Shown here piece after piece: positions 9,250 through 17,366 of a stretch of 64,000 nucleotides of DNA (the first letter of the stretch is position 1; the number at the start of each line of letters is the position of its first letter). The DNA is from an uncultured Hyphomicrobiales bacterium. GTDB taxonomy: Bacteria; Pseudomonadota; Alphaproteobacteria; Rhizobiales; Devosiaceae. Made by a program: the position numbers and the translations under genes. The notes under the pieces are model-generated. The model was not told where the DNA came from. It saw only the letters and a list, made by a program, of their open reading frames with translations, and did not search any database. The DNA lies in assembly GCA_903828145.1 (NCBI GenBank), contig CAIKKY010000019.1:124001-188000 (forward strand), given 5' to 3'.

Positions 9250-9282
9250 TAGTCCCGTACCTTGTGCGGGAGTCGGTCAGCT

Positions 9283-10053
9283 TTGGGCGCGCGGAACCAG
9301 TGGGTGGACTTTGAAACGGTGACGCTTGGCGGGCACCGCATTGCGGCGGCCTCGCGGGCCGACCTCGCTGCGGCCATGGCCGCCGACTGCCGGGGCGCCC
9401 GCACGGGGGCCAATTGGCCTCGGCTGGTGTTTGATGTGAATGGCCAGGGCGTCTCGCTTTACCACAGCGATCCGGTCTATCGCGCTGCGGTGGATGCGGC
9501 TGATCTCATTCATGCCGATGGCGGATTTCTGGTGGGGCTCTCGCGCTTTGGGCGCGGCCGCCGCCTGCCCGAGCGGACCGCCACCACCGATCTTATTCAC
9601 GATTGCGCCCGCGTTGCCGAAGCCGAAGGACTGCGCTTTTACCTGTTGGGCGGCGAGGAAGACGTGAACGCCGGCGCCGCGCGCGAGTTGCAGCGGCTTT
9701 ATCCGCGCCTCGTCATTGCCGGCCGCCGCCACGGCTTTTTCTCGCCCGATGACGAGCTGGAGATCATTGCCGAGATCAACCGGACCAAGGCCGATGTGCT
9801 GTTTGTGGGCCTCGGCAAGCCAAAAGAACAGGTGTTCAGCATCAAGTGGCGGCCGCTGTTGACCTGCGGATGGATTGTGACCTGCGGGGGCTGTTACAAC
9901 TACATCACCGGTGCCTATGCGCGCGCGCCCCAGCTGATGCAGCGGCTTGGCTTTGAATGGCTGTTCCGCGCCTTCACCAGCCGCCGCCTGTTCTGGCGCT
10001 ACCTGACCACCAACCCGCACGCGCTCTGGGTGACGTTGCGGGGGCTCTTGTGA
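9283..10053 (+). CDS. WecG/TagA/CpsF family glycosyltransferase
   Basis: About 256 residues matching the GT26 (WecG/TagA/CpsF) family. Signatures are VDFETVTLGGHRI near the start, the conserved Asp region IHADGGFLV, TATTDLIHD, and FVGLGKPKEQVF towards the end. Such enzymes transfer ManNAc(A)-type or other sugars to a lipid-linked acceptor on the inner face of the membrane. The start is uncertain: TTG at 9283 has GGGAG at 9268-9272; TTG at 9262 and GTG at 9304 are alternatives. It overlaps the flippase gene by 4 nt (GTGA), so it is coupled to the locus. Confidence 0.9.
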   Translation: MGARNQWVDFETVTLGGHRIAAASRADLAAAMAADCRGARTGANWPRLVFDVNGQGVSLYHSDPVYRAAVDAADLIHADGGFLVGLSRFGRGRRLPERTATTDLIHDCARVAEAEGLRFYLLGGEEDVNAGAARELQRLYPRLVIAGRRHGFFSPDDELEIIAEINRTKADVLFVGLGKPKEQVFSIKWRPLLTCGWIVTCGGCYNYITGAYARAPQLMQRLGFEWLFRAFTSRRLFWRYLTTNPHALWVTLRGLL

Positions 10054-11312
10054 CGGATCAGGCCGTGCGGGGGCGACATCTGGTTACCCAGGGCATTGCC
10101 ACGGCGGGGCCCGTTCTGGTGTCCGTGGCCCATCTTTCAGCCCAACTCGTTTTGATGCATCGGCTTTCGCCCAATGATTTCGGCGTTCTTGCGCTGGTTC
10201 TGGTGGCTGTTCAGCTGGGCTTCGGCGTGTCCAATGCGCTGTTGGGTACACCTTTTACTGTAACGTCCAACCGGACGGATGCGCCTCAGCGTCTTACCTC
10301 TGTGTTCGTGACACTGAATTTGGGTTTCTCTCTCGTCTGCGGGGCCGCAGTGGCGCTACTGGCCATAGTCCTCAGCAGCGTCTGGGTTGGTCTCGGCTTC
10401 GGCCTGTTCACGGCGTTGACCCAGTTGCGCTGGTTTGGGCGCAGCTATGCCTATGCGCTGCATCGGCCCCAGGATGCGGCGATCAGCGATTTTGCCTATG
10501 CCTTGGCGTTTGGGGCGGCGCTTGCAGTCCTCCTGACAACAGAGGCCACGCTGGTTGCCGTGTCCAGCATGTTCACCCTCGCGGCGCTTGCCGGTCTCTT
10601 GGGTCAACCCCGGTTTGCCCACCTATGCCTCATGGTGCGCTCGAGCGGCCTATCCGACTACCGCGCCATCTGGCGTGACCAATCGCGCTGGACCTTGACC
10701 GGGGTGATCAGTACCGAATTGACGGCCAATGCGCATTCCTGGCTGGTCGGGCTGATTGCCGGTCCGGCCGCGCTCGCCCCCATCGCGGCAGCAGCCCTGC
10801 TTTTCCGTCCTGTGATGCTCGTAGCAACCTCGTTGACGCAATTGGAGCGGCCAATTCTCACCCGAGCTCTCGTCGCGGGAAACGAAACTCTGGCGCAGAG
10901 CCATGTCCGGCTTTTCCGCAGTGTGCTGGCTGTGGCCCTGCTCGTGACGATTGCGGGGGGCGCGGTGATCCTGCTTGTCCAGCCGCACCTACTTATTCCC
11001 GACACCTACGCGCTGGCTGATGCGCGGCTGGCGTTCGTGTTGATCGGGTCAAGCGTCGCACTCTCCGTGCTTCGCACCCCAGACAGCGTGGTGTTGCAGG
11101 CGATGGGGCAATTTCGATCCCTCGCCCTGGCCAGCGTGACATCGGGGGTGGTGGCCCTGGCCGTTGCGGTGGTGGCGCTGTTCAGCTTGGCGCCGGTGTT
11201 CTCCATCATCGGGCCGGTTGCCGGGCAAGTGGTTCTGGGCACGCTGATCGCCAGCACAGCAAAGCGGGCCTGGGCAAACGCAAAAAAGGACGAGCCATGT
11301 CAAAAGTCGTGA
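10050..11312 (+). CDS. Wzx-like polysaccharide flippase / MATE-fold membrane protein
   Basis: 420 residues, almost entirely hydrophobic, with about twelve predicted helices. The overall shape and the stretch LSPNDFGVLALVLVAVQLG match the oligosaccharide flippase superfamily (MVF/PST), which moves lipid-linked sugars across the inner membrane. Translation starts at the GTG at 10050, overlapping the stop of the preceding gene; the frame is open 31 codons earlier but inside that gene. The 3' end overlaps the next glycosyltransferase by 16 nt. Family assignment rests on topology and context more than on exact motifs. Confidence 0.78.
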   Translation: MTDQAVRGRHLVTQGIATAGPVLVSVAHLSAQLVLMHRLSPNDFGVLALVLVAVQLGFGVSNALLGTPFTVTSNRTDAPQRLTSVFVTLNLGFSLVCGAAVALLAIVLSSVWVGLGFGLFTALTQLRWFGRSYAYALHRPQDAAISDFAYALAFGAALAVLLTTEATLVAVSSMFTLAALAGLLGQPRFAHLCLMVRSSGLSDYRAIWRDQSRWTLTGVISTELTANAHSWLVGLIAGPAALAPIAAAALLFRPVMLVATSLTQLERPILTRALVAGNETLAQSHVRLFRSVLAVALLVTIAGGAVILLVQPHLLIPDTYALADARLAFVLIGSSVALSVLRTPDSVVLQAMGQFRSLALASVTSGVVALAVAVVALFSLAPVFSIIGPVAGQVVLGTLIASTAKRAWANAKKDEPCQKS

Positions 11313-12214
11313 TCTGCATCCCCACTTTTCGCCGGCCGGAAATGCTGAAGCAAACATTGGACGCCTTGGCGCTTATGGTGTGTTCGCATTCAGTGGCACT
11401 TCTGGTTGGAGACAACGATACTGAAGGGCAACAAGGCGTAGCGCTTGTTGCAAGTCTTTCAGAAAGCTATCGATTCCCCATTAAGTGCATGGTCATCGAA
11501 CGGCGCGGACATCCGGCAGCGCGGAATGGTCTTTTGATCGCCGCCCTGGCCCGCGACCCGGATTTCATTGTCTTTCTGGACGATGATCAAATCGTCGACC
11601 CTAACTATTTGGAGGCGTTAGTAGATACAGCCGAGCGCGACAGTTCCGATCTCGTTGGCCCCGCGGTGTGGCCACAATTTGAGGAACCTGCGCCGCAATG
11701 GGTTCGAGAGTGTAAGATCTACCGTCGCGACACGGACAGCAATGGCCCTGTACCGATTTTAACTGGTGACGGCGGAATTCTCGTGCGGCCAGCCTGCTTA
11801 GCGCTCCTTAAGGGGCGCTACTATGACGAATCTTTCGGACTTAGCGGGGGGGCAGACACAGAGCTATTTCAACGCCTTAAGGAGGTAGGCGCAACCTTTT
11901 CTCGTTGCAGCGAAGCTAAGGTTCTCGAAGTCTATCCCCTAAGCAGGCTAACGGTCCGGTGGGCCATATCTCGTGCATACAGGCTTGGGAATACCGCGTT
12001 TCGGTTACGCCGCATTGCGGGCTCGCCGCTAGACATCATTGACTACGCCAAGATACCGGCGGGCATAGCCAAGGCAGCTCTTGACCTAGTTTTCAACCTC
12101 GCCCGACCTCACAAGCAGGTGGACGCCTTATGCATGGCAGCGCGCGCTATGGGTAAGCTCGCATTCATGCTTGGCTCGGTGCACGAAGACTATAGGCGAA
12201 CACATGGTCGGTGA
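11297..12214 (+). CDS. Glycosyltransferase family 2 (ExoM-like)
   Basis: 305 residues. A GT-A fold begins at residue 3 (VVICIPTFRRPEMLKQTL). The metal/UDP-binding acidic motif is IVFLDDDQIVDP at about residues 95-105, and the acceptor region GDGGILVRP precedes GGADTELFQRL. The arrangement resembles ExoM-type transferases of succinoglycan synthesis. The C-terminal part carries hydrophobic helices that may touch the membrane. The sugar and acceptor are not deducible. It overlaps the flippase by 16 nt and the ligase gene by 11 nt. The base composition begins to fall in this gene. Confidence 0.9.
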   Translation: MSKVVICIPTFRRPEMLKQTLDALALMVCSHSVALLVGDNDTEGQQGVALVASLSESYRFPIKCMVIERRGHPAARNGLLIAALARDPDFIVFLDDDQIVDPNYLEALVDTAERDSSDLVGPAVWPQFEEPAPQWVRECKIYRRDTDSNGPVPILTGDGGILVRPACLALLKGRYYDESFGLSGGADTELFQRLKEVGATFSRCSEAKVLEVYPLSRLTVRWAISRAYRLGNTAFRLRRIAGSPLDIIDYAKIPAGIAKAALDLVFNLARPHKQVDALCMAARAMGKLAFMLGSVHEDYRRTHGR

Positions 12215-13497
12215 CGTTGCCAGCTTTGACACAAAGTCCAAGGTGCGTTCGGGATGGGGATTTGACGAGTTCATGCTCGCCCTGTTTCTCATCATGGTAC
12301 TTGTAGGCTTTGAACCTTTTCGACCGCGCGACCCAGCTAGTATTGCGATCCAATCTGCGAGCAACGGGGATTTCGTGAGGCAGATTTCCTTTTTAGGGAC
12401 ATTTGTCCTCATTGTCCTACGCACAGCGTCCGCAACGGGACTTTCCGGGTTGTTGAGTATCCCAAAAACGCTTTTCGCTTTGCTCGCCTGGGTCCTGTTA
12501 AGCACACTATGGTCGTTGACTCCTGACGCAACCCTTCGTCGTGCTATTTTACTGTGCACAGTTACGCTTCCCCCGTTTCTATTTGTCCAAATCCTCGGAC
12601 CGAGCCGAATGTGGTCGGTATTGGGACGTGTATGCGCTGCACTAGTCGTTGCTGACTTGACTGCCGTTGCGCTTGTCCCAGCAGCTACTCACCTACCGTC
12701 CGATGCAGAGCAACTAATTGTTGGTTCGTGGCGTGGCTTGCACTTCCATAAGAATGATGTAGGACCGCTTGCAGCTTTGATCGCACTTTATTTCGGTTTC
12801 GAATTCATTGAAAAAAAGAAGTTGGGTTATCTTATAATAACTATTTCTTCTATAACTCTATTGATCGGATCAAGATCAAAGTCTGCAATCGGTTTTACTT
12901 TAATTACAGTGTCGATATCTTATTTTTTTGTCGATATATTTAAAATCTATAAATACAAAAAGAAAATTAATATCAATGGTAGTGATTTCTTTACTATTTT
13001 CTATATCCTTCATTTCACTTATTTTCCCATTTTTATTCGAGATACTGTCAGATCGAGATTCTATATCCGGGCGAGGAGCAATTTGGAGGGTCGCATTTAC
13101 ATATATAACCGACCACCCCTGGCTGGGCGCCGGATACACTGCATTCTGGAGATCCGGTCCAGAATCGCCAATACGACTAATAGCTACAAGCTGGGAAGTC
13201 TTTGCGGCGCATTCTCATAACGGCTACATTGAGTCTGTACTGGGATTAGGCATACTAGGAATAGTACTGGTATTATTTTCTCTATTCATAATTCCATTTT
13301 ACGCAATAATTAAGTCAGAATTTTCCTTTAGGGGAAGAATACTATTATCATGGATTGTTTTTCATTTCCTTCAGAACCTGATCGAAGCCGAAATTTTGCA
13401 GCGTCAAAACGAAAGTTGGGCGATGCACGCCGTCGCGCTAGCATTGATTTTTCATCGACCAGTCACCTCTCAAATTCGGACTACTGGCAATGACTGA
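12204..13497 (+). pseudogene. O-antigen ligase / polymerase (WaaL/Wzy family), split by a frameshift
   Basis: Reading from the ATG at 12204, the protein shows successive membrane segments and the ligase-family motif LHFHKNDVGPLAA. The first frame stays open only to 13220, but after about residue 250 it loses sense. The continuation lies in the +1 frame: LISMVVISLLFSI, then GRGAIWRVAFTYITDHPWLG and HSHNGYIESVLGLG, ending at 13497. The shift lies between 12904 and about 12975, which contains T7 at 12923-12929 and A5 at 12957-12961. The merged protein would be about 430 residues. This is a broken gene, an assembly error, or a slippage-corrected gene. The stretch is extremely AT-rich (11 G+C in 12901-12960). 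Confidence 0.85.
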
Positions 13498-14407
13498 TCC
13501 GTTTTTTACCGTCGTTATTCCCGTGTTCAACCGCGCTACGAGCATTGCGCCAACCCTCCGCTCGGTGGCGGGGCAATCGTTCAATAGCTTTGAATGTATT
13601 GTGGTCGATGACGGCTCTTCTGACGACAAGGACCTTCGGAGCGTTGTACAAAATCTCGGCGATACTCGTTTTCGATACATAAGACGTGAGAATGGCGGAG
13701 GCAGTGCGGCCAGGAACACTGGAATCGATGCAGCAATAGGAGGACATATTGCTTTCCTGGACAGCGATGATCTTTTTATGCCCGAGAAGCTTGCGTATTT
13801 TGCAGCGTATTTAAAGAAGAGTGGCGTACCGGCGGCCTATTCTCGCGCCTATGTCGATCGCGGCGTAAACCGCAAGTGGATTCGTCCCAGCCGAGGTATC
13901 GGTGCCACGGAGCCTGTTAGTGAGTATCTATTTTGCGCTAATGAGTTCATGCAAACGTCGACACTGGTTGTACGGCGCGACATTGCCGCAAGAGTGCGCT
14001 TCGACGAGACCCTCCGTAAGTTTCAGGACTATGATTTCTGCTTGAGGCTTGAGGCGGACGAAGGTGTAAAGCCGGTCTTACTGGATGAGCCGCTGGTGAT
14101 TTGGTCGGATCAGTCCGATGCCAACCGCACTTCGAAGCAGAGAGGTCTTGAGGACACGGACCGTTGGATCGCCAAATCGGGACGACTTTTCACGGCAAAG
14201 GCCGCTGCAGGATTCCGGGCAACTGCATATGCTTATCTACTATCGCCAAAAGCTCCCCTAGTAGCTCTTTGGTATATCGGGGTGGCTCTGCTGACGCGTT
14301 CAGTTCCGGTTCGGGTCGGGACCAGGCAACTTTTGCGTTGCTTCCTACCTCGAAAGTTTTATCGCCGACTCGCTAATGCGCTAGTGACAAGGCTTGGCCA
14401 TCCCTAA
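13490..14407 (+). CDS. Glycosyltransferase family 2
   Basis: 305 residues. The GT2 core is FFTVVIPVFNRATSI, then the nucleotide-binding VVDDGSSDD and the DXD-type IAFLDSDDLFMPE. The acceptor-side signature FQDYDFCLRLEADEG with its conserved Asp pair is present near residue 185. It would add one sugar to the lipid-linked repeat assembled by this locus. The ATG at 13490 overlaps the end of the frameshifted ligase by 8 nt. Its stop (TAA) overlaps the stop of the convergent quinone oxidoreductase by 4 nt, so the locus ends abruptly against a housekeeping gene. Confidence 0.9.
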   Translation: MTDPFFTVVIPVFNRATSIAPTLRSVAGQSFNSFECIVVDDGSSDDKDLRSVVQNLGDTRFRYIRRENGGGSAARNTGIDAAIGGHIAFLDSDDLFMPEKLAYFAAYLKKSGVPAAYSRAYVDRGVNRKWIRPSRGIGATEPVSEYLFCANEFMQTSTLVVRRDIAARVRFDETLRKFQDYDFCLRLEADEGVKPVLLDEPLVIWSDQSDANRTSKQRGLEDTDRWIAKSGRLFTAKAAAGFRATAYAYLLSPKAPLVALWYIGVALLTRSVPVRVGTRQLLRCFLPRKFYRRLANALVTRLGHP

Positions 14408-15375
14408 ACCAGCAGCACCCCTGCCCCGGTCGTCTCCCGGGCTTCGAGGCCGCGGTGGGCTTCGGCGGCGGCTTCGAGGGGGTAGCGGTGGCCGATCGGC
14501 ACACTCAGCGTGCCGGAGGCGATGGCTGCAAACAGCGCGGCGGCGGCGGTGCGCAGGGCTTCGGGCGTGCCGAGATAGGCAGCCGAGGTGGGCCGGGTGA
14601 GATAGAGCGAGCCTTTTTCCGCCAGAACCATGAGGCGCGGTATGCTGACCGGCCCGGAGGCATTGCCGAAGCTGACCATCAGCCCGCGCGGGCGGAGGCA
14701 ATCGAGTGAGCCCTCGAAGGTTGATTGCCCTACACCATCATAGACCACATCCACCCCCCGGCCGTTGGTGGCTGCGCGCACGGCGTCAACAAAGCCGCCC
14801 GCGCGGTAGTCGATCATCAGGTCAGCGCCCGCCGCGCGGCCGAGGGCAACTTTTTCTGGCCCGCCAGCCGTGCCGATCACACGGGCGCCGAGCGCTTTGG
14901 CCCATTGTACCAGCAGGTGCCCCGTTCCGCCGGCGGCGGCGTGGATCAACACCGTATCGCCGGGCTTGATCCGGTGGGTTTCATGCAGCAGGTACCAGGC
15001 CGTTGTGCCCTTGAGGAGCGCTGCGGCAGCAGTCTCATCGGCAATGCTATCGGGCACGGGCACCACCCGGGCGGCCGGCAGAAGGCGTTCGTCGGCATAG
15101 GCGCCCACCGGGCCCTGATAGGCCACACGCTGGCCGAGGTGAAACCCAGTCACCTCGGGGCCCAGCGCGGTAATGGTGCCCATGCCCTCGTTGCCCGCCA
15201 CAAAGGGCAGCGGCACGGGGTAGAGGCCGCTGCGCTGATAGGTATCGACAAAGTTGATGCCGATAGCGTGGTTCTTCACCCGGATTTCACCGGGGCCGGG
15301 CGCACCGACCGCGACGGTTTCAAGCGTGAGGACCTCGGGGCCGCCATGAGCCCGGACAAGAATGGCTCGGGTCAT
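14404..15375 (-). CDS. qor: NADPH:quinone oxidoreductase (zinc-independent MDR family)
   Basis: 323 residues. It shows the quinone oxidoreductase pattern of the medium-chain dehydrogenase family: VGAPGPGEIRVKNHAIGIN, FVDTYQRSGLYPVPLPF and the NADPH-binding AAAGGTGHLLVQWAKALGA. The zinc-ligand cysteines of alcohol dehydrogenases are missing, as expected for Qor. It reduces quinones by one or two electrons in the cytosol. It lies 15 nt downstream of terC on the same strand, so both are probably one transcript. Confidence 0.92.
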   Translation of the reverse strand: MTRAILVRAHGGPEVLTLETVAVGAPGPGEIRVKNHAIGINFVDTYQRSGLYPVPLPFVAGNEGMGTITALGPEVTGFHLGQRVAYQGPVGAYADERLLPAARVVPVPDSIADETAAAALLKGTTAWYLLHETHRIKPGDTVLIHAAAGGTGHLLVQWAKALGARVIGTAGGPEKVALGRAAGADLMIDYRAGGFVDAVRAATNGRGVDVVYDGVGQSTFEGSLDCLRPRGLMVSFGNASGPVSIPRLMVLAEKGSLYLTRPTSAAYLGTPEALRTAAAALFAAIASGTLSVPIGHRYPLEAAAEAHRGLEARETTGAGVLLV

Positions 15376-15390
15376 GGGGCGGACCTCCGG

Positions 15391-16236
15391 TTACTTTTTG
15401 CGCGGTGCAGATTTCGGCCGGGCCTGCGCCCGCGCCTTGGGGGTCGTACGCGGCGCTGCGACGGGCACCGGCTCGGCATGGGCGGTCTGAGCGGCATGGG
15501 CGGGCGCCGCAACCGCCCTGCGGGCCAGACGGCGCTGCTTGGCGATGATATTCACCGCCTCAACCAGTACCGAGAAGCCCATGGCGGCGTAGATATAGCC
15601 CTTGGGAATGTGGAAGCCGAAGCCATCGGCCACGAGCGACAGGCCGATCATCAGCAAGAAGGCAAGCGCCAGCATCTTGGTGGTGGGATGTTCGGACACG
15701 AATTTCGCCACCGGGCCCGAGGCGACGAACATGATGCCCACCGCCACGATGACGGCGGCGATCATCACTTCGACATGTTCGGCCATGCCGACGGCGGTGA
15801 TGATCGAATCAATCGAAAACACCATGTCGATGACGATGATCTGGCTGATGATGGCGGCAAAGGCCATGCTGGCCTGCCGCTTGAGATCGGCACCATGGGG
15901 CTCTTCGATCTCGGCATGCATTTCATGGGTGGCCTTGTAGATGAGGAAGCCGCCGCCCAGGATAAGGATCAGGTCTTTCCAGCTCAGCTCGAGCCCCGCA
16001 ATGCTGAGCGCAGGGGCGGTGAGCCCGATGATCCAGGAAATCACCAGCAGCAGTGCGATGCGGAAAATCAGCGCAAGCGCGAGGCCAATGCGCCGGGCGC
16101 GGTCGGCCTGCTCTTTGGGCAGGCGCGAGACCAACACAGAGATGAACACGATATTGTCGATACCGAGGACAATTTCCATCACCGTGAGGGTGGCAAACGC
16201 CGCCCAGACGGCGGGATCATTCAACAGGGTCAGCAT
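15391..16236 (-). CDS. TerC family integral membrane protein
   Basis: 281 residues. Family landmarks are MEIVLGIDNIVFISVL with its acidic residues inside helix 1-2, and VFSIDSIITAVGMAEH with a second Asp pair. Seven or so hydrophobic helices follow, then a basic Ala/Pro/Lys tail from about residue 235 that is probably cytosolic. TerC proteins are linked to tellurite resistance, and several relatives export Mn2+ or help metalate secreted enzymes; which applies here is not visible. It diverges from the YeeE gene over 201 nt, in which I see no recognisable riboswitch. Confidence 0.9.
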   Translation of the reverse strand: MLTLLNDPAVWAAFATLTVMEIVLGIDNIVFISVLVSRLPKEQADRARRIGLALALIFRIALLLVISWIIGLTAPALSIAGLELSWKDLILILGGGFLIYKATHEMHAEIEEPHGADLKRQASMAFAAIISQIIVIDMVFSIDSIITAVGMAEHVEVMIAAVIVAVGIMFVASGPVAKFVSEHPTTKMLALAFLLMIGLSLVADGFGFHIPKGYIYAAMGFSVLVEAVNIIAKQRRLARRAVAAPAHAAQTAHAEPVPVAAPRTTPKARAQARPKSAPRKK

Positions 16237-16437
16237 GGTGTCTCCTACACTTTCGCCTATGCGATCATGGCCGTGCGCTTAAGGCAAGGTGCGAAGACAC
16301 GCTCACACGCGTCAATGCGGCAGTTGTTTTTTTCCTCACCTGTCACAAATGTAAACGAATGTGTTGCTGGTTCGCTTTCACCGCGTGCGGGCCGCTGTTA
16401 GTCTGGCCGTGATCTGGTTTTTCTCCGTGAGAACTCA

Positions 16438-16899
16438 ATGAATTCGTTTAATCCGCTGCCGGCGACCCTCGGCGGGCTGTTGATCGGGCTGGCCTCGGCA
16501 GTCTTGTGGCTCGGCAATGGCCGCATTGCTGGCATTTCTGGCATTTTCGGGCACCTGCTGCCGCCTGGGCGCGACTGGACCTGGCGCGTGCTGTTCGTAC
16601 TCGCGCTGGTGGGCGGCACGGCGCTCACCGCCCTGCTCGTTCCCGGCCTCGGCGTTGGTGGGCCCGGCGGCGCGCCCGCCGTGCTGGTTTCGGCCCCGCA
16701 GGGGTCTGGTGTGCCAGGCTGGCTGTGGATCAGTCTCGCCGGGCTATTGACCGGGGTGGGCACGCAGCTCGCCAATGGCTGCACCTCGGGCCATGGGGTG
16801 TGCGGTATCGCGCGGCTCTCGATGCGCTCCTTTGTTTCGGTCGGCATCTTTTTCGCTGTCGCCATTCTGACGGTAACCCTGACGGGCGTCGTGTCATGA
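16438..16899 (+). CDS. YeeE/YedE family sulfur-compound transporter, first subunit
   Basis: 153 residues, hydrophobic, with four helices. The family Cys motif is ANGCTSGHGVCGIARLS at about residues 117-133. In the YeeE/TsuA family such cysteines pass thiosulfate or related sulfur species through the membrane. Two small YeeE halves side by side are common; the second starts at 16896 with a 4-nt ATGA overlap. The ATG at 16438 follows GAGAA. No rhodanese, ArsR-type regulator or persulfide dioxygenase is next to it, unlike many loci of this kind. Confidence 0.88.
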   Translation: MNSFNPLPATLGGLLIGLASAVLWLGNGRIAGISGIFGHLLPPGRDWTWRVLFVLALVGGTALTALLVPGLGVGGPGGAPAVLVSAPQGSGVPGWLWISLAGLLTGVGTQLANGCTSGHGVCGIARLSMRSFVSVGIFFAVAILTVTLTGVVS

Positions 16900-17366
16900 C
16901 CACAACCACACGCCCCAGCAATCTCGTCGTCGCCCTTATCAGCGGGTTGCTGTTTGGGGCCGGGCTTTATATTTCGCAGATGGTTGATCCGCTGAAGGTG
17001 CTGCGCTTCCTTGATTTCGGCGCCATCCCCACGGGCGGCTGGGATCCCAGCCTCGCTTTTGTGATCGTTGCCGCCATTGCCGTGATGTTTGTTGCGGTGC
17101 GCTTGGGCGACACCCGGGCGACACCCCTGTTCGAGGATCATTTTCACCATCCGGCGCGCAAACAGATTGACGCGCCGCTGGTGGTTGGGTCAGTGCTGTT
17201 CGGCATTGGTTGGGGCATGTCCGGCATCTGCCCGGGCCCTGCGCTCTCCCTCATCGCCTTCTGGCCGAGTGATCTGTGGCTGTTTATCCTGTTTCTGCTT
17301 GTGGGTTCGGCGCTCGGACGGCTCATTATGCGCCGGCCGGTGAAGGGCAGAGCGGTCGCGGCGTGA
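16896..17366 (+). CDS. YeeE/YedE family (DUF6691-type) transporter, second subunit
   Basis: 156 residues. It carries the partner motif GWGMSGICPGPALSL with one Cys, and LYISQMVDPLKVLRFLDF, typical of the DUF6691 half of split YeeE/YedE transporters. Four to five membrane helices are visible. It starts at the ATG at 16896 overlapping its partner's stop; the same frame is open 130 codons upstream but only as a shadow of the partner. It ends in a GTGA overlap with the FAD hydroxylase gene, so all three genes are translationally coupled. Confidence 0.87.
   Translation: MTTTTRPSNLVVALISGLLFGAGLYISQMVDPLKVLRFLDFGAIPTGGWDPSLAFVIVAAIAVMFVAVRLGDTRATPLFEDHFHHPARKQIDAPLVVGSVLFGIGWGMSGICPGPALSLIAFWPSDLWLFILFLLVGSALGRLIMRRPVKGRAVAA

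Noticed and set aside
14380-14420. Repeat of the tRNA-Ser 3' end at the far side of the polysaccharide locus (attachment site)
   Set aside because: I looked for the T-arm and acceptor sequence near the locus end and found nothing convincing; no integrase is present.
14725-16401. Long plus-strand open frame (over 550 codons) across qor and terC
   Set aside because: Composition is His/Arg/Gly-rich without domains, typical of the antisense of GC-rich genes; qor and terC are certain.
16237-16437. Riboswitch before terC or the YeeE gene
   Set aside because: No recognisable manganese (yybP-ykoY) or other riboswitch core was seen; only a possible promoter region.
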